From: Cryptomeria japonica
Taxonomy: Eukaryota > Streptophyta > Pinopsida > Cupressales > Cupressaceae
Assembly (NCBI RefSeq): GCF_030272615.1
Contig: NC_081412.1
Location: 137,890,747-137,954,746 of the forward strand
Reading direction: 5' to 3'
Length of the DNA stretch: 64,000 bases
Below are positions 1 to 11,806 of the stretch, in pieces. Positions within the stretch are counted from its first letter, which is position 1; each line of letters begins with the position of its first letter. Made by a program: the position numbers and the translations under genes. Below the pieces are notes generated by a model that had not been told where the DNA came from, made no database searches, and saw only the letters and a list, made by a program, of their open reading frames with translations.

Positions 1-3000
1 AGAGATAGACCACTCCATCCTACCAAACACTCTGTCAAGCCCTTCCCATTTATCTTGAAAAATTCTCCTATTCCTTTCTTTCCATAACTCTCAGATAACA
101 ATGGAAGGCAAGACAGTCCATATACTCGATAGAACTGATTTGCTCTTCTCCGAAAACTAACTCTTAAGAAGATCAGTAATAACATCTGGGAGGTGAATTG
201 ACCATCCTAACTTACCTAGAACAAACCTCCAAACACCCTGAGCCAAGTCACACTTTAAAAGTAAATGGTCTAATGATTCCTCTTGTTCTTTACACATTAC
301 ACATCGGAAAGGACTATTAAATCCCAAATGCAACATTCTATCTCCCATCAAGATCCTCCTCTTCATAACCAACTAGGTAAAAACTCCCACCTTTGGACGA
401 CACTTACAGCTCCAATATAATTTAGAAGGCCAATCCAGTTTGATATCTGTATTCTCAATAATATTGTAGCCAATTTTGACTGAATAGGCACTTGATTTTG
501 TGCCACACCATTTGATAAAATCCTCCTTTGGACTAAAAATTGAGGAGTACTTTTCTAAAATATTTCTAAGGCACCTCTTTTTCTATGGAGATAATGGTAG
601 CTCATCAATATCTCTCCATTGCCAAACATCAACTCCATTACAATGCTCTAAATATAACTAGTCTTTATTTTTTGTGCCCCAAGTACCCTCATAAGCTTGT
701 TTAATAAGATCTATATTCTTCCTCAAGTATAAGGCCGGTTTACCATCCCATGAATCTAACAAAAAATTGGCTTTCTCCTCACTCCCTAGTTTCCAAGTAA
801 TGTGCTCTGTGATCACTTTCCTACGCGACAATAAAAAATTCCAAACTGTAGATCCTCTAGGGGGTTCACAAATAGTAAAAATCTTCTCATCATCTAATGA
901 ATCCAGATATTTATGTTTCAGGATTTGAACCCATTTGTGCTTGGGCTTTGCATACATCTGCCATATAAGTTTAGTTCCTATTGATTCATTCAAAAAGAAC
1001 CACTTCCTCAGCCCAACCCCTCCTGCTAGGAAAGGTTAACACACCTTATCTGATGTAACCAACAAAATTTTATCCTGATCACTCTTGCCGCTCCAAAAAA
1101 AATTCCTCATGAATTGGTTGATACTTCTAGAAATTTTGTCGGGAACTTTAAAATACATCATGGAATAAATTGGCATCACCGATAAGACTGATTTCAATAA
1201 TAACAACCTAAAAGTAGAGGTGAGCCATTTGCATTTCCTACCTTCTAACTTATTCACACAACTGTCAAATAATCTCTACCACAGCTGTGTCCTATTAGGC
1301 CCCCCAAACAAAGGTGTTCCCAAAAATCTTCCTGGGAGAGAGCCAACTTTGATACCCAGTATCCTAACAATTTCTCTTTGCTTTCTAATGTCAGTGTTGA
1401 AGAAAAAAATGTTTGATTTCTTCTAGTTAACTTGTTGCCAAGATGTTTAACAGAAAATATTGAGGGTTCTTTTTATAAGTCGAGCTTCCTTTAGAGAGGC
1501 ATTCCTAAACAAGAGTGTGTCATCTGCAAACTATTGGTGAGTGACTATATCCACATCATCTGCAACCAGAACACCTTTCCATCTATTCTCACCTTTTAGC
1601 CTCTGAATGTATCTTCTTGGAACCTCCACCAAAATGATAAAGAGAAAAGGGGAAAGAGGGTCCCCCTGTCTCAGACCACGAGAAGCTTGGAAAAATCCTT
1701 GCGGGCTTCCATTGACTAACACAAAGAACCACAACCCATCTATGAACACTTTCACCCAATTAATCTAGTGGGCCAAAAACCCAAACTTGCCAAGGACATG
1801 GAACAAGAACTCCCAGTCCACCATGTCATAGGATTTCCTGATGTCCAGTTTGATGAGCATCCACTCAAATTTTTCTTTCTTGTTAGAGTGAATGGCTTCA
1901 TGAGCTATAATGATTCGTTCAACAATTGATCTACCTGGCACAAAGCCACTTTTTCCCTTTGATATTATTAGTTTGAGAAAAGGTTTCAGTTTGTTCATAA
2001 TCACTTTGGCAATCACCTTGTATAGCACGTTACATAGAGAAATGGGTCTAAAATCCCCAAATGAAGAAGGCTTCTCCACTTTGGGGATTAATGCAAGAAA
2101 GGTACAATTTAGTTCTTTCTCCACATTGAGATTGATTCTCACTTCTTCCACCACCTGCCAAACCTCAAGACCCACAACATTTTAGAACTGTTAGTAGAAA
2201 AGGGTCAGAAGACCATCTAGTCCTGGAGCCTTGTCACCCACCATCGAGGAAATAGCTTGTTTCACTTCATCCACTGAAATAGGTTTACACAACACATGAT
2301 TATGATTTTCTAAAATTACCTTCGGAATATTACTCAAAAGAGTATCTTGGTGTAGAGAGTCTAAGCTCTGGCTCTTGGAAAGAATCTCTATGAAGAAATC
2401 TACAACTTCTTTGTTGATGTCCTCTAACTTGTCTAGGACACCATTAGTCTTGTTCTTCATGGCTGCCACCTTATTCCAAGACTGCCTGACTTTGACTGAA
2501 TTATGAAAAAACTTCCTATTCCTATCACCTTCCTTTAGCTAGCCTTCTCTAGATTTTTATTTCTAGTAAACTTCTTCTCTTTCCAAGATTTCATTAAGTT
2601 TGGATTTGAGAGCCTTCTCCTTATTATAGGCATCCAAAGTCATACCATGGTCCAAAATAGACGATTCCAATTCCTTGAGCTCAACTTCAACCATGCTTCT
2701 ATTTACAAAAATATTTCCAAACTTGACCCTGTTCCATTCCTTTGGTTTACCTTTGAGGTATTGCAATTTTTTGAAAACATTAAAGGCCCACGAACCAGTT
2801 CTCATGGGGGCCTCCTGCCATGTAGAAGAAACTAGCTCCTTCAAAGAAGGGTCTCACAACCATATTTTTTCAAATTTAAAAGGACATCTGATCGAAGCAC
2901 TATCTAGACATATCAGAAGCTCTATGAGAAAATGGTCAGAAGCCGCCAATGGTAAGACTCCAACTTCAAACAAATGGAGTTTAGAAGCCCAATTACCCCC

Positions 3001-3613
3001 CAAGAAGAATCTATCTAACTTCTCTGCAATGTGCTCCCTACCAACCCTCCGATTTGACCAAGCGAAAGTCCCTTTGTTGGTCTTGACTTCCCGTAAACCA
3101 TTATCTAAGACAAAGTTTTGGAAGCCTAGTTGGGATATAGTTGCACCAACCTTAACACCTTTCTTATCTCCAGATTCCAAAATGACATTAAAATCCCCCC
3201 CCAAGAACAACTAAGTCTTGGGTCAGATTGCTCAAAATCAATGAGAGTTGTTTCCAAGTTTCCAATTGTAGGTTGCCTCTTGTAGGTCCATAAACATTAA
3301 TCGGGAAGAAATCATAATTAATACCAAATGAGTGAACCTTACACAACTGTCATGATTGCGAATTGATAATTTCCTCAACCTTAAAGAGAGTGGGGTTCTA
3401 GATTATCCCGAACCCACCTGATGAACCTACTGCACTTGAAAAAATCCCTTCCCAAAACCTCCAACCTCCCAACCAACCCACAACCTCCTCCAAACTGAGT
3501 TTAGTTTCTTGTAGATAGACAAGATCCGGCTTCATTTGATCCAACCCTCACTTGATCAGATGACACTTGTCAAGGGCATTACAACCCCTGACATTCCAAC
3601 TAAGGAGTTTTAT
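1..3613 (-). pseudogene. LINE ORF2: endonuclease-RT, stop-riddled
   Basis: ORF2 normally supplies the AP-type endonuclease and reverse transcriptase for target-primed reverse transcription. The endonuclease begins with LLSWNVRG near 3590, followed by QETK and GGDFN (about 3205). The RT has DKAPGLDG (about 2240), FRPISLCNVLYK (about 2040), GLRQGDPLSPFLF (about 1660) and FADD catalytic residues (about 1513-1524). The C-terminal CVMCKEQEESLDHLLLKC (about 245-300) is the zinc-binding RT-associated module. All segments lie in one minus-strand frame with about 15 or more stops and no evident frameshift. Several stops replace expected Trp, Gln or Arg, for example just before FADD and after WL near 2850. 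The initiating ATG looks mutated to ATA. Confidence 0.92.
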
Positions 3614-3719
3614 TTTCCTTCAGGAAGGGGGCCTCTCTTCCATACTGGTAATTTACACTGACCTTTGGCATTCCCTGTCATAGCAATCCAAATTCTATTG
3701 GGTTTACAACCTCTGGATT

Positions 3720-5186
3720 TATTTTCTCCAATAACAACTTTGTTAGTTTGAGAGTCAGACTGCTAAATAGTTCAACACTCCAAAATGTCCTTTTTCATAA
3801 AAAAGCACCCCAATCTTCCTCCTCTTCCTCCCAATAAATATCATCACCACCATCACCAGACCTTGTCCCTGTATCAATGTCCAAGTTGTTACACTGCTCT
3901 TGAGCATGTGTCTACTCACCATATAAAGAATGAACCTTCTTGGAGCCCATGATACTCGCATCAATTACATTCATGACAACTTCCACCTTATTGAGTGCTT
4001 CCTCCACAAGCTGCATTACATCCAATTGGGTTGTTAAGGTTGTTCCTCTAGACTTGTCATCCAATCTTGAGTCCTCTACAAAAGGTCCAACATTCACCAA
4101 ATCGGGCCATAAGGAGGGAAAAACCCTAGCATCCTAAGAGTGTGATTGTCAAGCTGCCATCTGTAACTCAGCAAAGTGTTCCACTCTAGCCTCGTGTGGG
4201 TTATCAACTAGCTTGCCTTTAGTACCAATCAAGCAAACCTCTTCGAATGACCATCCTTGTTACAAACTGATCATTTCTCCAAGTGCTCTTTAACCTCAAT
4301 CTATTGCAGTTAGCTCCCTGCATTTGTATTAATCTTAATCCATGATGGAAGTTGGAAAAGGGGTTTCCAACTAACACAAATCCTCACATATGAGCTAAAA
4401 TATTCCTTTGCAATGGCTTCATCCGATTTGAGGTAAAAACCTGATTTGTTTCCAATCATCTAGAAAACTTCCTCATTCCAGTATTCCTTAGGAAGGTTAT
4501 AGAGCCACAGCCAAACTAGAACCTCTTCCATAGAAGCTTTAATAGGGTTGAAATTTGGTTCCCAGTCTCTAATGTAGATACCTCTACCTCCTAAGAAGAA
4601 GGGCCCATTGTGTAAAACCCAGTTCTTGTCTTTATTGTTTTTTGTTATGACAAGAAAAAAACCATTTGGCATAGTCTTAAGCTCCAGACTAAAGGGCCAC
4701 ATCTCCTCACACCACTGCTTAACACGATAGATAGTTGGCCAATCCCCAAAGAATTTCAAGAAAAAAAACCCTATCTTTGAAAAAGCCACAAAATCACTCC
4801 AACTTTTACAATCCAGGAAGAATGACAACTTGTGGGAGTCGACAGGTTTGGGTTTGAACTTTTTAGACGACTTAGATCTTGGAATCTTCTTAGGCCTCCA
4901 CTCTTTATCACAGACCCTCTGCCAGTCCGTCTTGGTGCCTGCTGTGATGGTACTGCATTCACTAGCATTAGGGGTGTTCCCCTCCGGGTCGATGGAAATC
5001 TCTTCTCCATCAACCACGATTTCTAGCATCGGGACCAAACCTTGACGTTCTATTTTGATCCTCCAAGGCCCACTTAGGTTTTGACCAAGATCTGAAGCCT
5101 AGATTCATGAAGAATCTTGGCTTGTCATTCTGTTTGAAATCCTTGAACTCTTTGGGTTGCAGACCCAGTCTCCTTCGTGATGCCAT
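3720..5186 (-). pseudogene. LINE ORF1 (DUF4283-like), broken
   Basis: ORF1 of plant L1 elements encodes an RNA-binding chaperone. The start ATG at 5186-5184 opens with MASRRRLGLQPKEFK. A frameshift near 5040 leads to the core (about 4460-4900) with SFFLDCKSWSDFVAF, MPNGFFLVI, WVLHNGPFFLGGRGIYIRDW and VLVWLWLYNLPKEYW. This is the pattern of the DUF4283 domain that precedes a zinc knuckle in plant ORF1 proteins. The C-terminal third (about 3800-4200) is a charged tail ending in an acidic run. Several stops and frame changes make it non-functional. I could not place an intact CCHC knuckle. Confidence 0.82.
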
Positions 5187-6080
5187 TTATGTATGATAAA
5201 TTTTGAATCTATTGTAAACTCCTAATTATCCCAACCACTAGCCTAGAATATACAAAAACATTCAACAACACTAGTGGAGCTCTAAATCAAATGCATGTGA
5301 ATAAAATAAAGCATCAATTTACCTCATACAAATGAAAAGATTGACTACATTGTCCTCCTATCCGTTAAGATCTTATGAATATGATGTATTATCTCTCAAC
5401 ATTAAGCACTAGCACAATATGACATAAATAAATGGAGCATGGTTGATTGATGATGCAAGAAAGATGATGCAGTGATAATGAAAGCAATGATGTAAGATCT
5501 AGAGAAATTTTGGCATAATAGGTGTAGACTCAAGTTGTGGATTCTTGTCGAATGAGTGGAAAATGCCTCTTTAATATAAATGTAAAAGAGAATCAATGAC
5601 TTAGATTAAAAAGTGAAAAGATGAATGACCACAATTAAGAGGTTAAAGAAGAATCAATAGGATTAAAAAGTGCAAATGAGATGGAGAGATAAGATTAAGA
5701 GGTGGAAGAGAGTGAATGAGATTAAGAAGTTAATTGGAATGAAGGGCTAAGATTAAGAGGTGGGTTGACTTTTTGTTTCAATGAATGCGAACATGTGACA
5801 AAGGACAAAGTGAATGAAGAGGAATAAGACAATTGTTACTTGACTACGATTTCAGATTATGATTCATGTGAACAAGTTGGAGGGCTAGGATTAGACAAAA
5901 GAGGATAATGAATTAACTAGATAAATAATAGTATTTATTTAATTAATAGAGGAAAAATGTGAGATTGAGAATAATAAAATAAATAATAAATATTTATTTA
6001 ATTTAGGAAAGAAAAGGCTAATGAATTGATTTAATAAATAAAAATATTTATTTAATTGAGGATATTTTTAGGTTTCTACA
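5187..6080 (+). repeat. Dispersed repeat copy 1 (LTR-like)
   Basis: About 890 bp nearly collinear with 49182-50079 in the same orientation. Both begin TTTATGTATGAT, share TTTTGAATCTATTGTAAACT and end in an A/T-rich block of TATTTATTTAAT runs closing with TTTAGG.(T/G)TCTAC. The TG...CA appearance suggests an LTR, but no flanking duplication was found and the left boundary of this copy is set by the LINE. It has no protein-coding content. Confidence 0.75.
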
Positions 6081-6810
6081 ATCTTCACCATTTCTGTTGG
6101 ACTCCACATGGTGATGGGCTTGCAGGTGAGTGGAGGGATTAAAAGATGTGTGTAGTCCACGATGGTATGGTATCTTCTATGACAGGCTACAAATCCTAGA
6201 AAAGTTTTATGAAGAAATACTCCTACCAATTTTTTCTAGCAACCTTGGTGCATCTCTACATCCCAGGATTGGGACTATTGCAATTTGTGGTTAGATTGGA
6301 TAATGAGTAATCATGTAGTAATTAGGAAGGAATGTTATTCGGTTTGGAGGGCTATTATAAAGAATTGCAGTCAACCCCCTTCAGTTATAAAAGGAAAGTC
6401 AGGAAAACAAACTCTAAAGTTCCCATCTTATAGAAGAAGTGGATATATTCATTTATGTGCACCTAATGAAACCTTTATTCCTGACTAACTTTTTTTAAAT
6501 GAGTGATATAGAAAAATCTTCTACAAAGATCAAATTTGCATGGTATCTTAGCCCTTTAGACCTTGAAATACCATTGGACTCATTGTTCTCAACATATGAG
6601 TTTGTTGGAGCTCAAAAAAATATTACAAGCAGTAAAGAAAAGAAAGGTGTTTATAGTAAGAGACATGGGTTAGTGCAGGATAATGGGGGGCCAAAAAGTG
6701 GCGATGTGAAAAAAATAGCCTTTTCCACTCACCTAAAAATGCGAAAATCTGTGTTGACTTTTTGCTCAGCCTGGGTGTCAGTGCACCTTGGCATGGTAAA
6801 CACCTAAGAA
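6081..6810. other. Unassigned spacer, two short frames
   Basis: There is no recognisable gene here. Two adjacent plus-strand frames (6285-6488 and 6499-6807, 67 and 102 codons) could be remnants of one coding region, since they are separated by only 10 bases. Neither shows a motif I can name. The segment ends where the first palindromic ATATCC motif of the downstream transposon candidate starts. Confidence 0.4.
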
Positions 6811-6826
6811 AATCGGATATCCGATT
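6811..6826. repeat. Left terminal palindrome AATCGGATATCCGATT
   Basis: This is a perfect 16-bp palindrome, AATCGGATATCCGATT. Near-identical copies occur at 7254-7281 and at the right end of the same segment (16799-16845, 16927-16959). It may be a transposase-binding site or a terminal repeat. Confidence 0.7.
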
Positions 6827-6837
6827 TTTATAGGTAA

Positions 6838-7165
6838 TTTTAAATTAAAAAATAAATTATATAATATATAATGTGATATAATAATATATTATATATAACA
6901 TATTATATTATATATTATATAATACATAATATATAATATAATATTAGATTATAAAATATAATATTATATTATATAATATAATATTATATTATATAATATA
7001 ATATTATATTATATAGTATAATAATATATTATAAAATATAATATAATATTATATAGTATAATAATATAATATAATATTATATAATATATAATATAATATA
7101 ATATTATATATTATATAATACGTAATATATAATATATTATTATATTATATAATATAATGTTATTT
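6838..7165. repeat. AT-rich TATTATA microsatellite
   Basis: About 330 bp consist almost wholly of A and T in TATATTATATAATATAATAT-type runs. It lies between the outer and inner left palindromic motifs. Strand slippage or hairpin formation is likely; there is no coding content. Confidence 0.9.
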
Positions 7166-7253
7166 TAAAATAATTTAAGTATAAAAATATAAGTGGATTG
7201 TGACAGCTCGTGAGTTATTTTTCACCCACGGGCTACGCGATTTTTTAAAGTTT

Positions 7254-7281
7254 GATATCCGGTTGGACCCGATATCCGATT
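7254..7281. repeat. Inner left palindromic motif pair
   Basis: Two half-related copies of the terminal motif, GATATCCGG and GATATCCGATT, are separated by TTGGACCC. They lie about 300 bp upstream of the plus-strand reading frame at 7577 and may sit in its promoter. Confidence 0.6.
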
Positions 7282-7576
7282 GTTTGACCCAAATTTGCTA
7301 AAAAATACATTAAAAGGAAGGATTTTTATTGTTTTTCATCATTTTCATTCAAATTTTTGTATTTTTTTTCATTCAAAATATGTTTTTTTTAATGAAAACT
7401 AGGTTTTTTAAAATCAAATACAAAATTGTTCAAATTTGCTAACTAAATTCAATTGTTTGCATTCAATTAGGTTAAAAAAGGGGGATAACAGTGAAAACAT
7501 TGATCAACCACAACCACAACAACCAAACCCTCCTTTGCCAAAGCCCCCCTCAATTTAGGATTTAATTGCACAAAAT

Positions 7577-8500
7577 TTGAACCAATTGAGGGGGATTGCA
7601 GATTTTTATCATAGGATCCCTCGCTTGAACCCAATGTTTGATCCCCTCACGTTGATTATAAAGAGTTTAAAAACTGTCATTGAGGAGCACAATGTCCCTC
7701 TTTTGTGGCGAGATTCTATGAGGGAACAATATGTAGATGGCTTGTCTTATAAGGAGATCAAGTATCTCAAGATATCCAAAGCTGCTATCACCGCATTGTT
7801 TGTGAATCCTCGCACTGGTCAACCCATAGACCCCCAAAAAACAAGAATTTCTATTAAATGGTGCACAAATGATGGTATTGTGAAAAAAATTTGGGAACGT
7901 TGGTGGATGGTTTTTGATAAACCACCCAACAAAAATCTTGATGTCCCATTCTACTTCATCAAAAAGTTGTATGCTGAGTTTGTTTTAGGAAAACATGTGA
8001 ACTACTTTGAGATCCAACCTTTCCAAGGTGTGGGTTTAGGTATGCCCCAAAATAGACCTGGGGCAGTTAGAGTAGTCCAGGGCCCATATGTCCCCCCTCC
8101 TCCTGTCAATCCCCCACCTCCAGTGCAACATCCAGATATCATTTGTGAGGCGGCATCACAAACCATATCAACTATTCACTCTTTGAGTAGCCTTTTGGTT
8201 TCTTAGGCTGGGATAGTAGCTCAGCCTACTTTTGATGGTAGCGGTGCATCCGGTGGCGCTGACATGTCCTCCGCAGCTCCACACATTTGTGTTACCCATA
8301 GTTGTGTCATGTGTGGGAACATATGCTTGGGTCCAGTTGGACGACCTGTTGATCCTCCTGCGCACACTGCAGATTATGAGGTGCATGAGATGCATGATGC
8401 ACTGGATGTTATGACATAGACTGGAGGATACCTTGGAGAGTCCTTGCATGCTAGAGGAGAGGAGACACCTTCATCATACATTGATGATGTAGTCTTAAGA
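7577..8500 (+). pseudogene. Accessory ORF of the DNA transposon candidate
   Basis: I do not recognise this protein. From the Met at 7577, 209 codons run to a TAG at 8204, then the same frame continues to about 8500 with one more TAG near 8417. Both stops sit where CAG would fit. The first 150 residues are basic and helical, with YVDGLSYKEIKYLKISKAAI (about residues 56-75) resembling a helix-turn-helix. Next comes CTNDGIVKKIWERWWMVFD, then a proline-rich stretch PYVPPPPVNPPPP. The second part is Gly, Cys and His rich. It could be a DNA-binding accessory protein paired with the transposase on the other strand, but that is only inferred from position. Confidence 0.5.
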
Positions 8501-8595
8501 TTTGTATTTTCACAGTTCATTCTATATTTTAAATGAATATTTATAATCTAGATAATATTAAGTACTAATTTTTATTTACATGGTCTATTTAATAG

Positions 8596-9440
8596 TTGAT
8601 GACAGAGGAGGAGTTGACATAGATCCAGGAGGGCACCTTGACGGCCATTTCATTTGGCCTTGATAGCTTTACAGTACATATATTATTGCACCTAGTCGTT
8701 TGTATTTTATTGTACATACATGCTCATCATTTATATTGGTATTAATTAGATTATGTAGTAACTTGCATGTATATCTTAGTAGGATCTGGTAGTGCAGTTG
8801 GAGACAAGGGAAAGGTAATTGAATGCAAATATGATTGAATGAATAGTTTAAATAACTTATAATGATTATACATGTCTAGACATAGATTGATAGTTTCATA
8901 TACTTGTTGTATATATGTACAAGAATTCTTGACTTCACATCCTTGTTGACTACACCCACTATACCCAAAGATGATGAAGAAGAAGAAGAGATGCCTTGAG
9001 TACATGTGTGCTTATTTTATTTTGTGCTTAGTATATATAATTCTTTATTATCAGTGACAATTATATTCTAACTTATATCAATGTCACGTTTATGAACATA
9101 TGTAGGTTGTGTATGAAAATATTGAAAACATGCCTCCTCCGCTGAAGACATACATCAAGAGTCCTGCAAAGCCGAAGAGAAAACATGGAGATGAGGTAAA
9201 CAAGAATAGTTCAATTATAGTTTATTTTTATGTTAACTTTTTGAATGTGAGTTATATAATATAACTAATCTTAATCGTGGTTTATTTTTTCTTGTGCAGG
9301 ATCCTTCAGAGCCGAGTAGTGCAGTGAAGAGGATTGATTTCGATGATCCATCAATAGCTTGGGATGTTATAGATAGTTTTGGGATGCTTACATGTCTAGT
9401 TGGCATGCATATTTTGTATATGGACATACATTCACGTATA
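8596..9440 (+). other. Possible downstream exons of accessory gene
   Basis: Short plus-strand coding-like stretches follow the frame at 7577. They include TEEEL...QEGTLTAISFGLDSF (about 8600-8670), YENIENMPPPLKTYIKSP with KPKRKHGDEV ending before GT (9106-9196), and DPSEPSSAVKRIDFDDPS after a CAG acceptor (about 9300-9355). The spacing and splice-like GT and AG borders suggest a multi-exon gene. Exact splice sites were not established. Confidence 0.35.
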
Positions 9441-9744
9441 TAGACATACATTTTGTTTGAGTTGGCGTTTATGCCATATTTGTGTATGGACATACACTTG
9501 TAATTATTTGACATTTTCATATATACAGAAGTTGATATTTGATCATATAAATTGTTGCTCATGTGTGCATGGCATTATCATGGAAAAATTTAATCTTCAA
9601 TCCAATAATTAACAATGGTTAATAATGGTTATTTAATGAACAATACAATTCATTTCATTTCATCGTAAGTGTTGTTTGTATAATGAACAATACAATTCAT
9701 TTAATGAACAATACAATACAATTCATTTAGTAAAAAATATAATT

Positions 9745-11806
9745 CATTATTACCCTATGCGTGCTGCTATTTTTCCACCCCCACTCATTTGAACGCTTGG
9801 GGTCATACCCTACCGACGTCGTCCCTTGAGCACCCTAAGCACTAAAAATTGTTAAACTTTGACATACCCTAACTCAGAATCTGTGGAACCTACGAATGAT
9901 CCGTTTGAACCTACGGGGCCACGAGAGGGGTCCCTACAAAATCCTATCTCATTTTTTCAAGTTTCCCTATGGTTTTATTAGGGCAACATTTTTTCCGTTG
10001 GTGAAAAAATCATTAGTCTCATTCAATCGAATGTTGTCGCATGGCCAATTTCTCGTTTTGCTTGTCGTGATAATGAATCATCGATTTTGACATGTCCAGT
10101 TAGGAATTATTACCCTATGCATTCTCCTATTTTTCCACCCCCACTCGGTTGAACGCTCAGGGTCATACCCTACCGACATCGTCCCTTGAGCACCCTAAGT
10201 GCTAAAGATTGTCAAACTTTGATGAGCCCTAACTCGTAATCCATGGCACCTGCAAATGATTCATTTGAACCTATGGGGCCACGAGAGGGGTCCCTACAAA
10301 TTCCTATCTCATTTTTTCAAGTTTCCCTACGATTTTATTAGGGCAACTTTTTTTCAGTTGGCAAAAAATTTGTCAGTCTCATTCAATCGAATGTTGTCGT
10401 GTGGCCAATTTCTCGTTCTGCTCATCGTGATAACAAACCATTGGTTCTAAAATGTCTAGTTAGGCATTATTACACTATTCATGCTCCTATTCCCCCCCCC
10501 CCCCACTCGGTTGAACACTCGGGGTCATACCCTACCGACGTCGTCCGTTGAGGATCCTAAGTGCTAAAAATTGTCAAACTTTGATGGGCCCTAACTCAGA
10601 ATCCATGACACCTGCAAATGATCTATTTGAACCTACGGTTCCATGAGAGGTGTCCCTACAAAAGCCTATCTCGGTTTTTCAAGTTTCCCTATGGTTTTAT
10701 CAGGGCAACATTTTTTCAGTTGGCAAAAAAATTGTCAGTCTCATTCAATTGAATGTTGTTGCGTCGCCAATTTATTGTTATGCTCATCGTGATAATGAAC
10801 TATTGGTTCTGACCTATCCAGTTAGGCATTATTACCCTATTCATGCTCCTATTTCCCCTCCTCCCCACTCGATCAAATGCTCGGGGTCATACCCTACCGA
10901 CGTCGTCCCTTGAGTACCCTAAGTGCTAAAAAATGTCAAACTTTGACGGGCCCTAACTCAAAATCTGTGGCACCTGCGAATAATCTATTTGAACCTATGG
11001 GGTGAGGAGAGGGGTCCCTACAAAATCCTATCTCAATTTTACAAGTTTCCCTATGATTTTATTAGGGCAACATTTTTTCAGTTGGCAAAAAGGTCATCAG
11101 TCTCATTCAATCGAATGTTGTCGCATAGCCAATTTCTCATTATGCTCTTCATGATAACGAACTATCAGTTTTGACATGTCTGATTAGGCATTATTACCCT
11201 ATTCATTCTCCTATTTTACCACCCCCACTCAGTTGAATGCTCGGGGTCATACCCTACTGGCGTTGTCCCTTGAGCACCCTAAGTGCTAAAAATTATCAAG
11301 CTTTGATGGGCCCTAACTCAAAATTCATGGCACCTACGAATGATTCATTTGAACCTAAGGGACCATGAGAGGGGTCCCTACAAAATCCTATCTTGGGTTT
11401 TCAAGTTTCTCTATGATTTTATTAGGGAAATTTGTTTTTAATTGGCGAAAAATTCATCAATCTCATTAAATTGAATGTCGTCGCATGGCCAATTTATCGT
11501 TCTTCTCGTCGTGATAATGAACCTTTAGTTCTAAAATGTCTAGTTAGGCATTATTACCCTATGTATGCTCCTAATTTTCCTCTCCCACTTGGTCGAACGC
11601 TCGGGTTCATACCCTACCAGTGTCGTCCCTTGAGCACCCTAAGTGCTAACTCGGAATCCGTGGAAACTGCAAATGATCTGTTTGAACCTAAGGGGCCACG
11701 AGAGGGGTCCCTACAAAATCCTATCTTGGTTTTTCAATTTTCCCTATGATTTTATTAGGGAAACATTTTTTCAATTGGCAAAAAAATCGTTAGTCTCATT
11801 CAATGA
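9745..11806 (+). repeat. 360-bp tandem array, five units plus partial
   Basis: Unit starts, marked by ATTATTACCCTAT, fall at about 9745, 10105, 10465, 10827, 11189 and 11549, a period of 360-362 bp. Each unit carries conserved blocks: CGACGTCGTCCCTTGAG, CACGAGAGGGGTCCCTACAA and TTTTATTAGGGCAACATTTT. The last unit has an internal deletion and is cut near 11806. Units differ by scattered substitutions. The frames inside (about 60-105 codons each) are by-products of the repeat. The array lies between the two convergent genes of the transposon candidate. Confidence 0.93.

Larger units (their letters stand above)
1..5186 (-). mobile_element. L1-type LINE, 3' end outside window
   Basis: Non-LTR retrotransposon read right to left. 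Order from the right: ORF1 (start ATG at 5186-5184), linker, then ORF2 with endonuclease, reverse transcriptase and C-terminal zinc-binding RT-associated region running to base 1. The 3' UTR, poly-A and left target-site duplication lie outside the window. The 5' end stops at the ORF1 ATG and abuts a dispersed repeat (5187-6080), whose other copy (49182-50079) is uninterrupted at the matching point. This suggests insertion of a 5'-truncated LINE into that repeat. All recognisable ORF2 pieces share one frame, broken only by stop codons. Confidence 0.93.

Noticed and set aside
9896-11749. Five similar 60-105 codon frames (FKFPYGFIRATFF)
   Set aside because: They recur with the 360-bp tandem unit and vary in frame and stops between units, so they are not a gene family.
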